From: Neolewinella agarilytica
GTDB taxonomy: Bacteria > Bacteroidota > Bacteroidia > Chitinophagales > Saprospiraceae
NCBI RefSeq assembly: GCF_900110645.1
Contig: NZ_FOFB01000002.1
Coordinates: 124,001-188,000, forward strand
DNA length: 64,000 nucleotides
Direction: 5' to 3'
Both the position numbers and the translations under genes were made by a program. This document shows positions 17,779 to 25,601 of the stretch, one piece after another; within the stretch, counting starts at the first letter, position 1, and each line of letters opens with the position of its first letter. Under the pieces are notes generated by a model. That model saw only the letters and a list, made by a program, of their open reading frames with translations, was not told the origin of the DNA and did not search any database.

Positions 17779-18384
17779 ATGCATCAATTCAGGCTTACGA
17801 ACGATTGCTTATTTCAGGACGGTTCTCCCTACCGGAACAGAGCCGAAGGGCAATGCCTCCGGGATTTCCTTATGGCTTTACTTCAGGAATTTTACACTGG
17901 AGAAAGCTACCGCTTTAAGGTAGTCGATGACCTGGGGCTGGCTTGTTTAGCTACAACTGCGGTTTGTGTATATCACGAAAAAAGGTGGCATTCTACGGTG
18001 CTGGAAAAACGTGCGCTGGTATTTGCCACTCATCATGGCTCAATAGTTACTGATCAGGAATACCAAAATTGCCTTGACCTAAATAGGCGAACCAGCCCCA
18101 GAGTTTTTGTGCAAACGCTGCCCAATATGGCTGCTGGCCAGGTGGCTGCCTGCTTTGGAATACGAGGCGAATACTATGTGTTGGTGCAAACCTCGCCCGA
18201 TAATGCGACACTTGAAAATACGGCTGCCTTGACGCTTGCATACGGAGGGGCTGATCTTTGCCTGACTGGTTGGATGGAATATACCATTGAACAAGAGCTA
18301 ACCGTAAAGATGACCATTCGTTATGCCCATGAAAAAGACCAGTTTGTAGGGTCTTTAGCATCAGCTTCAATTGCCCGGTCGTAA
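17779..18384 (+). CDS. Short ketosynthase-like protein
   Basis: About 201 aa, beginning at MHQFRLTNDC ten bases after the ketosynthase. The segment VFATHHGSIVTDQEYQ...TSPRVFVQTLPNMAAGQVAACFGIRGEYYVLVQ matches the N-terminal half of ketosynthases up to the position of the active-site loop, but the protein ends soon after and lacks the two catalytic histidines. It cannot condense by itself. Comparable short proteins sit beside ketosynthases in aryl-polyene and flexirubin clusters. A helper or partner subunit is likely. Its last 64 bases overlap the end of the convergent SPASM-type gene. Confidence 0.68.
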   Translation: MHQFRLTNDCLFQDGSPYRNRAEGQCLRDFLMALLQEFYTGESYRFKVVDDLGLACLATTAVCVYHEKRWHSTVLEKRALVFATHHGSIVTDQEYQNCLDLNRRTSPRVFVQTLPNMAAGQVAACFGIRGEYYVLVQTSPDNATLENTAALTLAYGGADLCLTGWMEYTIEQELTVKMTIRYAHEKDQFVGSLASASIARS

Positions 18385-19331
18385 CGGAGGCAATACCGGA
18401 GAGGGTTGCTCGAAGTATCGGAAATCACATCTGGATTAGCGCGCCAGCGTTGTTGGAATTGAGGGTCAATGATTACTTCCTTAATCGTTCGCTGGCCAAT
18501 TTTACCAAAGGTTTCCTGGCCGCCATATAGCAGGTCGTTTTTAAAGTACCCTTGGGAATCAATGGCTAGCCGGCGATTGAAATAAGGATTGGCTACGCGC
18601 GATTCCCGGAAGTAAGCTGGCCCGACAAAATGTACGTTTGGACGAAGCTCCCAGGTTTTCTTAGCGTAATCCATGAGGGTGTTCGCGCAGCGCAAGTAGT
18701 ATTGCCGTTTCCCAATTTTCAGGTTGATATCTTTTTCTTGCCCTAAGAGTACTACGGTGCCAAAACGAGGCCAATCGTGCAATAAACGGTCCACTTCAGC
18801 GGGGTTTACTACTGGCATTGCTGTTTGGCCCACTCCTAGCACCAGCGTTCCGCGCCTAAATTCTCCTTGCCGTAAAGCAGCGCCAATTTGGTCCCATACT
18901 GCGCTATCTTCTTCTTTAAGAGAATAGTTGTGCAGTTGTAACTCTAAAGTGCGACATCCCACATCAGATAGTTCTAGTAGAGCTGAGGGTAAGTCGTATG
19001 GCTGAAGCCTGTCATGTGATACAATCCCGGAGTTGATAGCGTAGGGGCTTTCCCACGATAAGTCCGCCGCTGGAAAAACTTGCGGCTTCGTTGTCGTAAA
19101 GGCCCATTTTTCCTTTAGCAGAAAATCGGTATAGCGATGAAATACCGTTTCGTTACCGGCAAAAGTCTCTTTCAAAACTTGTTGGGTCGGGGCCATTTGA
19201 AATGCCTTAAGAATGGATTCCAGGATGAGAGGAACCGTTCGAACGCGTCCGCCCTGAAGGTCATAGAGTGCGCCCAACTGGCTTCCCTTTACGAATTCGA
19301 CGTGTGCATATAGATGTAAGTAGTCATTCAT
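18321..19331 (-). CDS. Grasp-with-spasm SPASM-type maturase partner, iron-sulphur cysteines mostly lost
   Basis: A 336-aa protein matching, from memory of the family, the GwsS partner of ATP-grasp peptide maturases. Residues 1-95 form the N-terminal PqqD-like region (GALYDLQGGRVRTVPLILESILKAF...FLLKEKWAF...FPAADLSWE). The centre is a barrel-like region without a CxxxCxxC motif, as usual for GwsS. The C-terminal SPASM segment is recognisable (NPYFNRRLAIDSQGYFKND about 248-266; FGKIGQRTIKEVI), yet the positions normally Cys are Tyr, Asp, Ile or Thr; only Cys126, Cys215 and Cys314 exist in the whole protein. It probably cannot bind the usual clusters and may act as a peptide-binding partner for the ATP-grasp enzyme. 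It overlaps the 80-aa gene by ATGA. Confidence 0.78.
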   Translation of the reverse strand: MNDYLHLYAHVEFVKGSQLGALYDLQGGRVRTVPLILESILKAFQMAPTQQVLKETFAGNETVFHRYTDFLLKEKWAFTTTKPQVFPAADLSWESPYAINSGIVSHDRLQPYDLPSALLELSDVGCRTLELQLHNYSLKEEDSAVWDQIGAALRQGEFRRGTLVLGVGQTAMPVVNPAEVDRLLHDWPRFGTVVLLGQEKDINLKIGKRQYYLRCANTLMDYAKKTWELRPNVHFVGPAYFRESRVANPYFNRRLAIDSQGYFKNDLLYGGQETFGKIGQRTIKEVIIDPQFQQRWRANPDVISDTSSNPLRYCLRYDRAIEADAKDPTNWSFSWA

Positions 19332-19570
19332 GATATTTCATCTTGTTCTTCACAAAAATCTCCATCCCACCAAACGCTATTTCGTAATATGTCTGAACCA
19401 ATGATGGGTAAATTGGAGCAGTTATGTCTGGATGCATAGGCCTTCTGTCGATCTCGTTTAGCGAGTTCGGGTAAAGACTCTCGGTTGAGGCGGGCGATGA
19501 ATAGGTAAGACAGAGGTAATTCGCCATTGTCGAGGCCCTGAAAAAGGTCGTTGAAAGGTTTATTTTCCAT
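19328..19570 (-). CDS. 80-aa protein between the maturase genes
   Basis: The ATG at 19570 lies inside the end of the ATP-grasp gene and the stop overlaps the start of the SPASM-type gene, so translation is coupled at both ends; this tight packing is the main evidence that the gene is real. The sequence starts MENKPFNDLFQGLDNGELPLSYLF, has a charged middle (KRDRQKAYASRH), two Cys residues and an acidic Trp-rich end (SVWWDGDFCEEQDEIS). Not recognised. It could be a small maturase subunit or a further substrate peptide. Confidence 0.65.
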   Translation of the reverse strand: MENKPFNDLFQGLDNGELPLSYLFIARLNRESLPELAKRDRQKAYASRHNCSNLPIIGSDILRNSVWWDGDFCEEQDEIS

Positions 19571-20561
19571 GGGAGGTATCTTTTTTGATGAGTAGTTCCG
19601 CGATCCGTTTTTCAAGGTGAAAGTTGGACCGTTCGGAAGGAGCAGAGAATTGACCGCCGGGGTTAACTTCCAGAAAGTAGTACTCTCCTGTTTCGTTTAC
19701 GATCAGGTCAATACTTCCCGTATTCAGGTCAAGCTTTTGCATGAGCTGAGTCAGCTTGTTTTCTACTTCTATTGGAAGTTGGTAGGGGAGGTATCGAGTC
19801 TCGGCTTCAGCGGTTTTTAACTTAACATCCATGAACACCGTATCATTAACGCTGGTGGTACTTCCCTGAGTTTGAGTGGCCTCGGAAAAGAATTCTCCCA
19901 TCAAATAAAATGCGCGGACCTCATATACAGGGGTTACACATTCTTGAAGCAGGCTGGGATGAAAGCGCTCTGGTAACTCCGCAACGTTTTCGTGCCCGAG
20001 CCTGGAGGTGAACGTGGTGTAGGCGAAATTTTCGCGAGAGTAGTATCCGCAATAATTAATGGGTTTAGTAATCCATCCATTGGAGTTCTCGTCGAGTAGG
20101 TTAACTACTTCTGACCGGCTTCGGCAAATGTAGGATTGTGGGACGGCGAGGCCGCAGGTGCGAGCTAGGGTTAAAGTAGATAGTTTGTTAGCCGCACGGT
20201 TGGATGCAGCGATTGTTGGCAACCAAAATTTATCAGCCAGACTATCGGATACGAAGGTAGTTAAGCGCTCGGCTTCTCCCTGCAATTCTCTTTGCAGCTG
20301 GCGACTTACGCGAGGCTCTCCGATGTCATAATAAGGAGCGTCAGCCTCAAACCGACGATAAAAGATGGCGCCAACCTCCTTGTTCAGATTGACTCCTTTA
20401 AATTCTATTCGACCATCATGGATGTTGATTTTCCAGTCTGAGCCAGGACGAAGTAATGCGTTTGCACTTGCCCGTACAAAGGGGTGGCCGTGGTAAAGGA
20501 GCCAGTCGATGACACCTTCGGTACCTTGTTCGTAACCATCGTAGGAGAGTATGAGGACCAT
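19560..20561 (-). CDS. Grasp-with-spasm-type ATP-grasp peptide ligase
   Basis: A 333-aa enzyme of the ATP-grasp family that joins side-chain carboxylates of a ribosomal peptide to hydroxyl or amino groups (graspetide chemistry). The N-terminal MVLILSYDGYEQGTEGVIDWLLYHGHPFVR and IFYRRFE motifs, NRAANKLSTLTLARTCGLAVP, the substrate-side DVKLKTAEAETRYLPYQLP and the metal-binding GSIDLIV...YYFLEVNPGGQF motifs all fit. The precursor C-termini are rich in Asp/Glu with a few Ser, as such an enzyme would need. It forms a packed unit with the 80-aa gene and the SPASM-type partner, three bases after the glycosyltransferase. Confidence 0.88.
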   Translation of the reverse strand: MVLILSYDGYEQGTEGVIDWLLYHGHPFVRASANALLRPGSDWKINIHDGRIEFKGVNLNKEVGAIFYRRFEADAPYYDIGEPRVSRQLQRELQGEAERLTTFVSDSLADKFWLPTIAASNRAANKLSTLTLARTCGLAVPQSYICRSRSEVVNLLDENSNGWITKPINYCGYYSRENFAYTTFTSRLGHENVAELPERFHPSLLQECVTPVYEVRAFYLMGEFFSEATQTQGSTTSVNDTVFMDVKLKTAEAETRYLPYQLPIEVENKLTQLMQKLDLNTGSIDLIVNETGEYYFLEVNPGGQFSAPSERSNFHLEKRIAELLIKKDTSHGK

Positions 20562-20564
20562 AGC

Positions 20565-21791
20565 TTATGCGACTGTTTCTGATAATTCTGTTTCGGAAAT
20601 GCTTGCCAGAAGATGGCTTGTGAGCTTGCGCAGTAAGTTTGACTGAGTCTCTTCCATTTTTGCAATAGTTTCTGCAATAGGGAGGAGTGACCTGCCAACC
20701 CAGGTTTCTATTGCTGCTAATAAATCTTCCGTACTTGTTCCCTCTAGATAGCTTGCTCCCCAGCCGTTTTCTTCTATTCGTTCAGCATTGAAGAGTTGCT
20801 CAAAGAAGCCAGGAAAGCAAATAATTGGTTTTCCCGCTGCCAGCGCCTGGTATAGGCTGCCATTACCTCCATGACAGATGACTAAGTCTACTTGAGGCAT
20901 TAGCTTGTTGAAGTCGGCAAATTGGAAATAGCGGATATTTTCGGGTAGATTTTCCTCTGTAGTACTTCCACAAACCAGAAAATCATAATCAGCGAACCGT
21001 TGATCCGCTAGCTGCTGTAGCCAGGCATAGTTGCCAGAGCTTCCCATGGTAACGAGGATCGTTTTTCTATCGGGGTGTACGTTTACTTGATCTTTTTCTT
21101 TTAATCCTTTCGGGGAAAAACGTAGTGGACCTATTTCTTCTATGTCCTTAGGCAAATTATCTTTTAAAGGATGAAAGAGCTTTGTGTCGCAGATCCAGGT
21201 TTGGTCGCCTTCCAGTTCGAGAGCAAGGTTGAGTTGCTTTGCTAACCCATACCGCCGCCTTAAAAAACGGAATTCTTTCTGTGAACGAGAAACTGCCATG
21301 AAGCCTTTCATGTCGGATAATTTGTTCCGATAGAAGGGGGGGACATCGGCAACGTCTGCCCCAAGCTTCTTTAAAAAGTCGGGGGCTTCGAAGGGGGCGT
21401 CATAGTAGCGACTCAAATACGCATTGGTAATGCTAATATATTTTACCCCCGTTCGCTCAGTAGCCATGCGAAGGGTTGGGCTCATATCCCCGATAACAAA
21501 TACTGGTTGGTATTGCTGGATTGCTTCACTCTGAGCGAGCATTACTAATTCAAGATCTGCACCAGGCCAATTCATAATGTCTTCCCGACAACCCTGTGCA
21601 ACAAGTTCTTTCTCCGCAAGCCGCAGGCAATTGAATGTGCTGAAGCCCTGCTGATGAACTACTGCATCATAATCGGATGATTGGAAAAGAAACTCATATT
21701 CATTAGATAAAAGCTCGGCAACACGTAAACAACGGGTATAATGGGCCAGTAGATCAAAGGCAAAAACGAGTACTTTAGGTTGAGTAGCCAT
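20565..21791 (-). CDS. MGT/UGT-type glycosyltransferase (GT1-like)
   Basis: A 408-aa GT-B fold enzyme. The C-terminal nucleotide-sugar site is visible as QVDLVICHGGNGSLYQALAAGKPIICFPGFFEQLFNAERIEENGWG (about 300-350), and ILVTMGSSGNY marks the start of the C-terminal domain. These enzymes transfer a sugar to small molecules such as polyketides, macrolides or carotenoids, and sometimes to peptides. Here the acceptor may be the aryl end of the polyketide or the modified peptide. It sits 24 bases after the phosphopantetheinyl transferase and just before the ATP-grasp gene. Confidence 0.87.
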   Translation of the reverse strand: MATQPKVLVFAFDLLAHYTRCLRVAELLSNEYEFLFQSSDYDAVVHQQGFSTFNCLRLAEKELVAQGCREDIMNWPGADLELVMLAQSEAIQQYQPVFVIGDMSPTLRMATERTGVKYISITNAYLSRYYDAPFEAPDFLKKLGADVADVPPFYRNKLSDMKGFMAVSRSQKEFRFLRRRYGLAKQLNLALELEGDQTWICDTKLFHPLKDNLPKDIEEIGPLRFSPKGLKEKDQVNVHPDRKTILVTMGSSGNYAWLQQLADQRFADYDFLVCGSTTEENLPENIRYFQFADFNKLMPQVDLVICHGGNGSLYQALAAGKPIICFPGFFEQLFNAERIEENGWGASYLEGTSTEDLLAAIETWVGRSLLPIAETIAKMEETQSNLLRKLTSHLLASISETELSETVA

Positions 21792-21815
21792 GGCAATTTT
21801 TTTCCTTAAATTGAA

Positions 21816-22484
21816 TTAATATTTATCCATCTGATTAAGTGAAGACCAGTGGTAAAGATTGAGCTGGACATCTAATGGCGTTTCTCCTGCTAGCGTACAT
21901 TGATATCCATCGCTTACTGGAATGTTTTGCAGGTAGTAAGACTTGCCTTCGAAAGTCACTTGATTGCTGAGTGCTTCCAGCTTTCGAAAATTAACCCTCA
22001 TGCCTAGTCCCAGTAATTTTGTAACGGCTTCCTTACGTGACCACAGGCGTGCAGCCCGGCTTTTTTTGCCGGCAACCCAGTCCAGCTCTTGAGCAGTGAA
22101 TACCTGATTCAAGAGTCGTGGACCCAGGTTTTTTTCTCTTTGAATGTCGATACCTACCCTTTTCCCCTTTTCCCCAATAGCGCAAACGGCCAACTCTCCA
22201 GAGTGAGAGATATTAAAGTCTGGAAAAGCTTTAATATATGGCCGGCCGTAAATGGCTTTCGACCAAACGGTAGTTTCGTTTATTGGGTGTCCTAATTCCG
22301 CAAGACCTTTAAACAAAAGTTGCCGACCTAGCAGGGACATCCACTTTTGATTGTGGTTTTGGTAACGGAGGATGGATTCCCTAAAGGAGGTGTCAGGAAG
22401 ATAGCATAATGCAAATTCAAGCGATTCCTGAGAGAAGTCAAATTGGTTGCCAAAATTTCCGCAAAATACCGTTGATGTTCTCAT
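21816..22484 (-). CDS. Sfp-type 4'-phosphopantetheinyl transferase
   Basis: A 222-aa protein that loads the phosphopantetheine arm onto the carrier protein serine. The family motifs are present: the basic N-terminal region with RQLLFKGL, FNISHSGELAVCAIG, GIDIQREKN (Mg2+ ligands) and WSRKEAVTKLLGLGM. The ACP at 33983-34243 is its likely target. Its ATG overlaps the stop of the acyltransferase gene. Confidence 0.92.
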   Translation of the reverse strand: MRTSTVFCGNFGNQFDFSQESLEFALCYLPDTSFRESILRYQNHNQKWMSLLGRQLLFKGLAELGHPINETTVWSKAIYGRPYIKAFPDFNISHSGELAVCAIGEKGKRVGIDIQREKNLGPRLLNQVFTAQELDWVAGKKSRAARLWSRKEAVTKLLGLGMRVNFRKLEALSNQVTFEGKSYYLQNIPVSDGYQCTLAGETPLDVQLNLYHWSSLNQMDKY

Positions 22485-23641
22485 GCTACCATTATTTCTT
22501 CTCCTACTTTGTCTTCAGTAAGTATGCCTCTTTGGAATAAATCTCTTAGTATAGCTGGTGAGAGAACCTCTGATACAACCTCACCCCGTACATGGTCGAT
22601 GCGTTGTAGTAGAGTTGCCAGCCCCGCTGATACAGAAATGACATCTTTGGATTGAATATCCAGCAAGAAAGTTTTCCCTCCCTCTTTGAAGATGCCAAAG
22701 CGGTCCTTGTCGTAGCAGCACCACTCAGGAACTACCCAGTCAGGTTGTAAATCAGGTACTTCACTAGGTGTGTTGAATTCGGGGAGCCAGATGTGTAAAC
22801 GGTCGAAAATTTCCCAGTATTCAGGAGATTTTTGAACGTATGACTCAAGGTATTTGTAGCCTAGTTCACAATAAGCTCTTACAAATGATTTTTTGTCTTT
22901 ATAGTCTTTTGGGTGAAGAACTGGAAAGAGTCTGACAATAAAGCCTTCATCTTCTTGTTCTACCATTGAGAAAACGATGGGCATTTTTAGTTTGTAAGCT
23001 AGTGTGGCTGTACCCTTTCGGGCGAAAACTTCCTGGCCAAGGAAGGGGACTTTTTCCAGTTTGCTCTGGTCGTAATAACCTCCTTCTCCCTCGAGCCCAT
23101 CAGCGTAAACCAGCATGCTTTTACCTTGACGAATCTTATGCATCATCTTGATCATTGTAGTAAAATCGTTGGGATTCACTACGTCTGATTCTGGTATGAT
23201 TATCGGAATAACTTCCGAATCTGATGCCTCTGCTTTTTGGATTTGATATGCCTTTACTTGCTCAAAATATTTTGCACCATTGGCCAGCACAGAGAATTGT
23301 ACTCGTTCATTTGAGAGGAATCCTCCTAAAAGGTCATAGGGCCCAAAGTGAAACGAACTAATCATAACGGCACGGCTTTGAGCAATTTCCAGTGCTCCGT
23401 ATTCATCTACGATCCTGTAGTTGTTCATTGCGTGGGCCAGGTTTTCTGGCTCAAATTGCCGAGAAGCCTGTCCCTTGAACTTTAGATGGCGGAGAAAGAG
23501 CTCCGCAATGTCCACTTTTTCCGATTTCGTCCCGAAAAAATGCTGATGATTAGCTTTGAAGAAGAGATATCGCTTCCGCATAGGGTGATCGATACATTCC
23601 AGATCAGATCTTTGGACTCTTTTGCATGTTAAATCATTCAT
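22481..23641 (-). CDS. LpxL-fold acyltransferase with C-terminal PqqD-like domain
   Basis: A 386-aa fusion. Residues 40-285 form a lysophospholipid-acyltransferase/LpxL-type domain with the catalytic HxxxxD motif (His98, Asp103 in HFGPYD) and the FLGQEVFARKGTATLA block near 200-215. Unlike LpxL, the N-terminus is charged and has no membrane anchor, so the enzyme is probably soluble. Residues 305-376 (FGIFKEGGKTFLLDIQSKDVISVSAGLATLLQRID, then ILRDLFQRGIL) look like a PqqD-type recognition element. I infer that it moves an acyl chain from ACP to a leader-bound peptide, perhaps onto ornithine or Ser. A related acyltransferase without this tag is standard in flexirubin clusters. Confidence 0.8.
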   Translation of the reverse strand: MNDLTCKRVQRSDLECIDHPMRKRYLFFKANHQHFFGTKSEKVDIAELFLRHLKFKGQASRQFEPENLAHAMNNYRIVDEYGALEIAQSRAVMISSFHFGPYDLLGGFLSNERVQFSVLANGAKYFEQVKAYQIQKAEASDSEVIPIIIPESDVVNPNDFTTMIKMMHKIRQGKSMLVYADGLEGEGGYYDQSKLEKVPFLGQEVFARKGTATLAYKLKMPIVFSMVEQEDEGFIVRLFPVLHPKDYKDKKSFVRAYCELGYKYLESYVQKSPEYWEIFDRLHIWLPEFNTPSEVPDLQPDWVVPEWCCYDKDRFGIFKEGGKTFLLDIQSKDVISVSAGLATLLQRIDHVRGEVVSEVLSPAILRDLFQRGILTEDKVGEEIMVA

Positions 23642-23685
23642 TGTGGGTATAAATTTGAGTGCTTTACAAGATAATTTTTCTGGAC

Positions 23686-24840
23686 CTAGAAATTCTTAAT
23701 GAACTTGGCCCATCCATACTTGGCCAACCGATATGTCAGAAAACTGATCATGAAGAGAACGATGAAAGCACGGAAGAAAAAGCTAAGCTCTACTTGGCTT
23801 AAAAAATCCATCCAGCCAAGGTCCGTGGATTCGGTTGTAATCATTACTTGTTCGATGCATTTTGCCACAAACCGCCCCATAAAATAGAACATAACCATAA
23901 AGAAGAGGTAACTGGATACAGAATATGTAAGCAGAGGCCAATTAGTCTTTGTCTTTTTTCCCGCCCGATAATGAGCCCATAATTGATAAGGATATAGGAT
24001 GCTACGGCTCATCAAGTTTGGGATTTCAAACAAGTCCGAATAAATCCAATACCCGTCGTATCGTAAAAAGGGCATTAGTGAGTAGGCAATTACAAAGAGG
24101 TTCGTATACAAGAGAGTTGCCAGTATGGATGAACTTGGATAAATGAAGGCAAGTGATACGAAAATGGCGTTGATGATTAGTTGAAAATAGACTCCTCCTA
24201 GGTTGATGATGATGCGTTTGTACTTGTTAAGGGACCATGCCTCTGAAACATCAGCAAAAAAAACAGGGAAGACCAGGTAAAACCCAAAACTGATTTCATG
24301 TGGTTTCATTCCATAATACTTGGTGGCTGCTGCGTGGCCTAGTTCGTGAATAAAGAATACGCAGAACAGAATGAGATACGCGGCGGCCAATTCTTTGGAA
24401 CTTAAGCTTATCTCCGGGCGGGTTGCCATTAAGTAGTAGTATCCCGTAATTAAAATTGACAATACGCCCAATATGGCAATTGTCTTAGGGCGGAATAGGA
24501 GTGATAGTGGTCTTGTTATTTTTTCGAGCATTTCTCCCCCCATTAATCGCCACTTGAAGTGGATGTAGCTAGAGCGGGTTCGTTTTCGTGTCCCTCCTTC
24601 AATTCCTTCAGGATTGAATCGCTTCTTAAGCCCTTCCAGGGCTTCTTCTACTTGCTTGATGTCAAGATTGATGGATAGGTCTTGCTTTAAATCTTCAACG
24701 ATTTCAACGGGAGACCGCAGTGACTTTGCGCGTACTACAATTTCGTAAAGTAAAGGACCTATGTAGAAATACTGTCCATCCATAGAAGCCAGATACTGGT
24801 CACTATCCGTAGGTTTGAGTTCCAATTGTTCGAAATTCAT
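23686..24840 (-). CDS. M50-family membrane metalloprotease with N-terminal PqqD-like domain
   Basis: A 384-aa protein. Residues 1-75 (LELKPTDSDQYLASMDGQYFYIGPLLYEIV...VEIVEDL...EEALEGLKKRF) resemble a PqqD-like recognition element. About six membrane segments follow. The zinc site is HELGH (165-169), and the third ligand is Asp262 in RYDGYW, the classic site-2-protease pair. Related M50 proteins (SkfC, YydH type) sit in RiPP clusters and act in leader removal or export. It is the first gene after the three precursors, only 33 bases below the last hairpin. Leader cleavage or export is inferred. Confidence 0.83.
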   Translation of the reverse strand: MNFEQLELKPTDSDQYLASMDGQYFYIGPLLYEIVVRAKSLRSPVEIVEDLKQDLSINLDIKQVEEALEGLKKRFNPEGIEGGTRKRTRSSYIHFKWRLMGGEMLEKITRPLSLLFRPKTIAILGVLSILITGYYYLMATRPEISLSSKELAAAYLILFCVFFIHELGHAAATKYYGMKPHEISFGFYLVFPVFFADVSEAWSLNKYKRIIINLGGVYFQLIINAIFVSLAFIYPSSSILATLLYTNLFVIAYSLMPFLRYDGYWIYSDLFEIPNLMSRSILYPYQLWAHYRAGKKTKTNWPLLTYSVSSYLFFMVMFYFMGRFVAKCIEQVMITTESTDLGWMDFLSQVELSFFFRAFIVLFMISFLTYRLAKYGWAKFIKNF

Positions 24841-24872
24841 CGTTGGGTAAATTTTTAATTTAGAAGGAGAAA

Positions 24873-24908
24873 GAGAAGAAGGGCCGTGCTAACCCGGCTC
24901 TCCTTCTC
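24873..24908 (-). promoter_or_regulatory. RNA hairpin behind precursor 1
   Basis: On the coding strand the arms GAGAAGGAGAGCCG and CGGCCCTTCTTCTC form a 14-bp stem with one mismatch and one G-U pair around an eight-base loop, 20 bases after the precursor stop. There is no long T-tract, so it may protect the precursor mRNA end or only partly terminate. Confidence 0.68.
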
Positions 24909-24928
24909 GGTTAGTGTATTAAAACACT

Positions 24929-25093
24929 TTAAACACTCACGGCTATGTCTACACTTCTATTGTCGTCGCAGCGAGCAGAAGCTTCTGCTTCAACAGCAGT
25001 AAGGTGAACCATTTCCAGGCGTTGCTCCAGCTCGACTACTTCGAGTCCTTTAGCAATGTCCTGAGCATTAAGTGTGTTGAGTTGATTACTCAT
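24929..25093 (-). CDS. RiPP precursor peptide 1 (54 aa)
   Basis: The peptide begins MSNQLNTLNAQDIAKGLEVV and continues ELEQRLEMVHLTAVEAEAS, shared almost residue for residue with the other two copies. The C-terminus is the most divergent: ARCDDNRSVDIAVSV, shorter and less acidic than the others and without a terminal Arg. A conserved leader with a variable end is the hallmark of a RiPP precursor family. Arg41 and Cys42 are kept. There is no glycine-glycine leader cleavage site. Translation of the reverse strand was done by hand and the frame is open from ATG to TAA. Confidence 0.8.
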   Translation of the reverse strand: MSNQLNTLNAQDIAKGLEVVELEQRLEMVHLTAVEAEASARCDDNRSVDIAVSV

Positions 25094-25421
25094 AATAAAA
25101 GGAATTGATGAATGAAAAATGATGTGAAAGTGGAATGCTGGGAATTACCAGCACTGAAATTGCTTTTAGCGATCATTTCGCTGTCAGGTCTGAGGGCTCT
25201 GTTGTTTTAGCTCCCTTAAATCCTGATCTTGAAAAGATTATTATTCTTTTTTAATACCTTCGCGTATTGCTGTTTTTATTTTTTGCTAAATAAAAGAAAA
25301 CAACTGATCGGGTTATTTTAATTCGCTTGATAACCTTTTGCGTCAAAACTCTTTTAAGTTGAAAATAGAAGAAGAACCGGGAGGCCCCGGCTCTCCTTCT
25401 TGGCTAATGTTCTAAAACACT
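25094..25421. other. Spacer between precursors 1 and 2
   Basis: This 328-base AT-rich gap holds the conserved 5' leader of precursor 1 (next to 25094) and the hairpin behind precursor 2 (25368-25399). No other gene is seen. Confidence 0.6.
25368..25399 (-). promoter_or_regulatory. RNA hairpin behind precursor 2
   Basis: On the coding strand GAAGGAGAGCCGGG and CCCGGTTCTTCTTC pair over 14 bp, with two G-U pairs, around a GCCT tetraloop; it begins 23 bases after the stop. Confidence 0.72.
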
Positions 25422-25601
25422 CTAGCGCATAGCAGACAGTTCGACATCTACTTCGATGTCTACTTCGTTGCCGTCGCAGCGGGAAGAAGCTTCCGCTTCA
25501 ACTGCAGTGAGGTGAACCATTTCCAGGCGCTGCTCCAGCTCGACTACTTCGAGTCCTTTGGCAATGTCCTGAGCGTTAAGAGTGTTGAGTTGGTTACTCA
25601 T
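25422..25601 (-). CDS. RiPP precursor peptide 2 (59 aa)
   Basis: Hand translation gives a 59-residue peptide whose first 39 residues match precursor 1 exactly and whose C-terminus is SRCDGNEVDIEVDVELSAMR. The end alternates acidic and branched hydrophobic residues (VDIEVDVEL), a beta-strand-like pattern, and finishes in Arg. Candidate modification sites are Ser39/Ser40, Arg41, Cys42, the Asp/Glu side chains and Ser56. The upstream and downstream RNA elements are shared with the other copies. Confidence 0.82.
   Translation of the reverse strand: MSNQLNTLNAQDIAKGLEVVELEQRLEMVHLTAVEAEASSRCDGNEVDIEVDVELSAMR

Noticed and set aside
18321-19331. Classical radical SAM enzyme
   Set aside because: There is no CxxxCxxC motif and the SPASM cysteines are nearly all gone.
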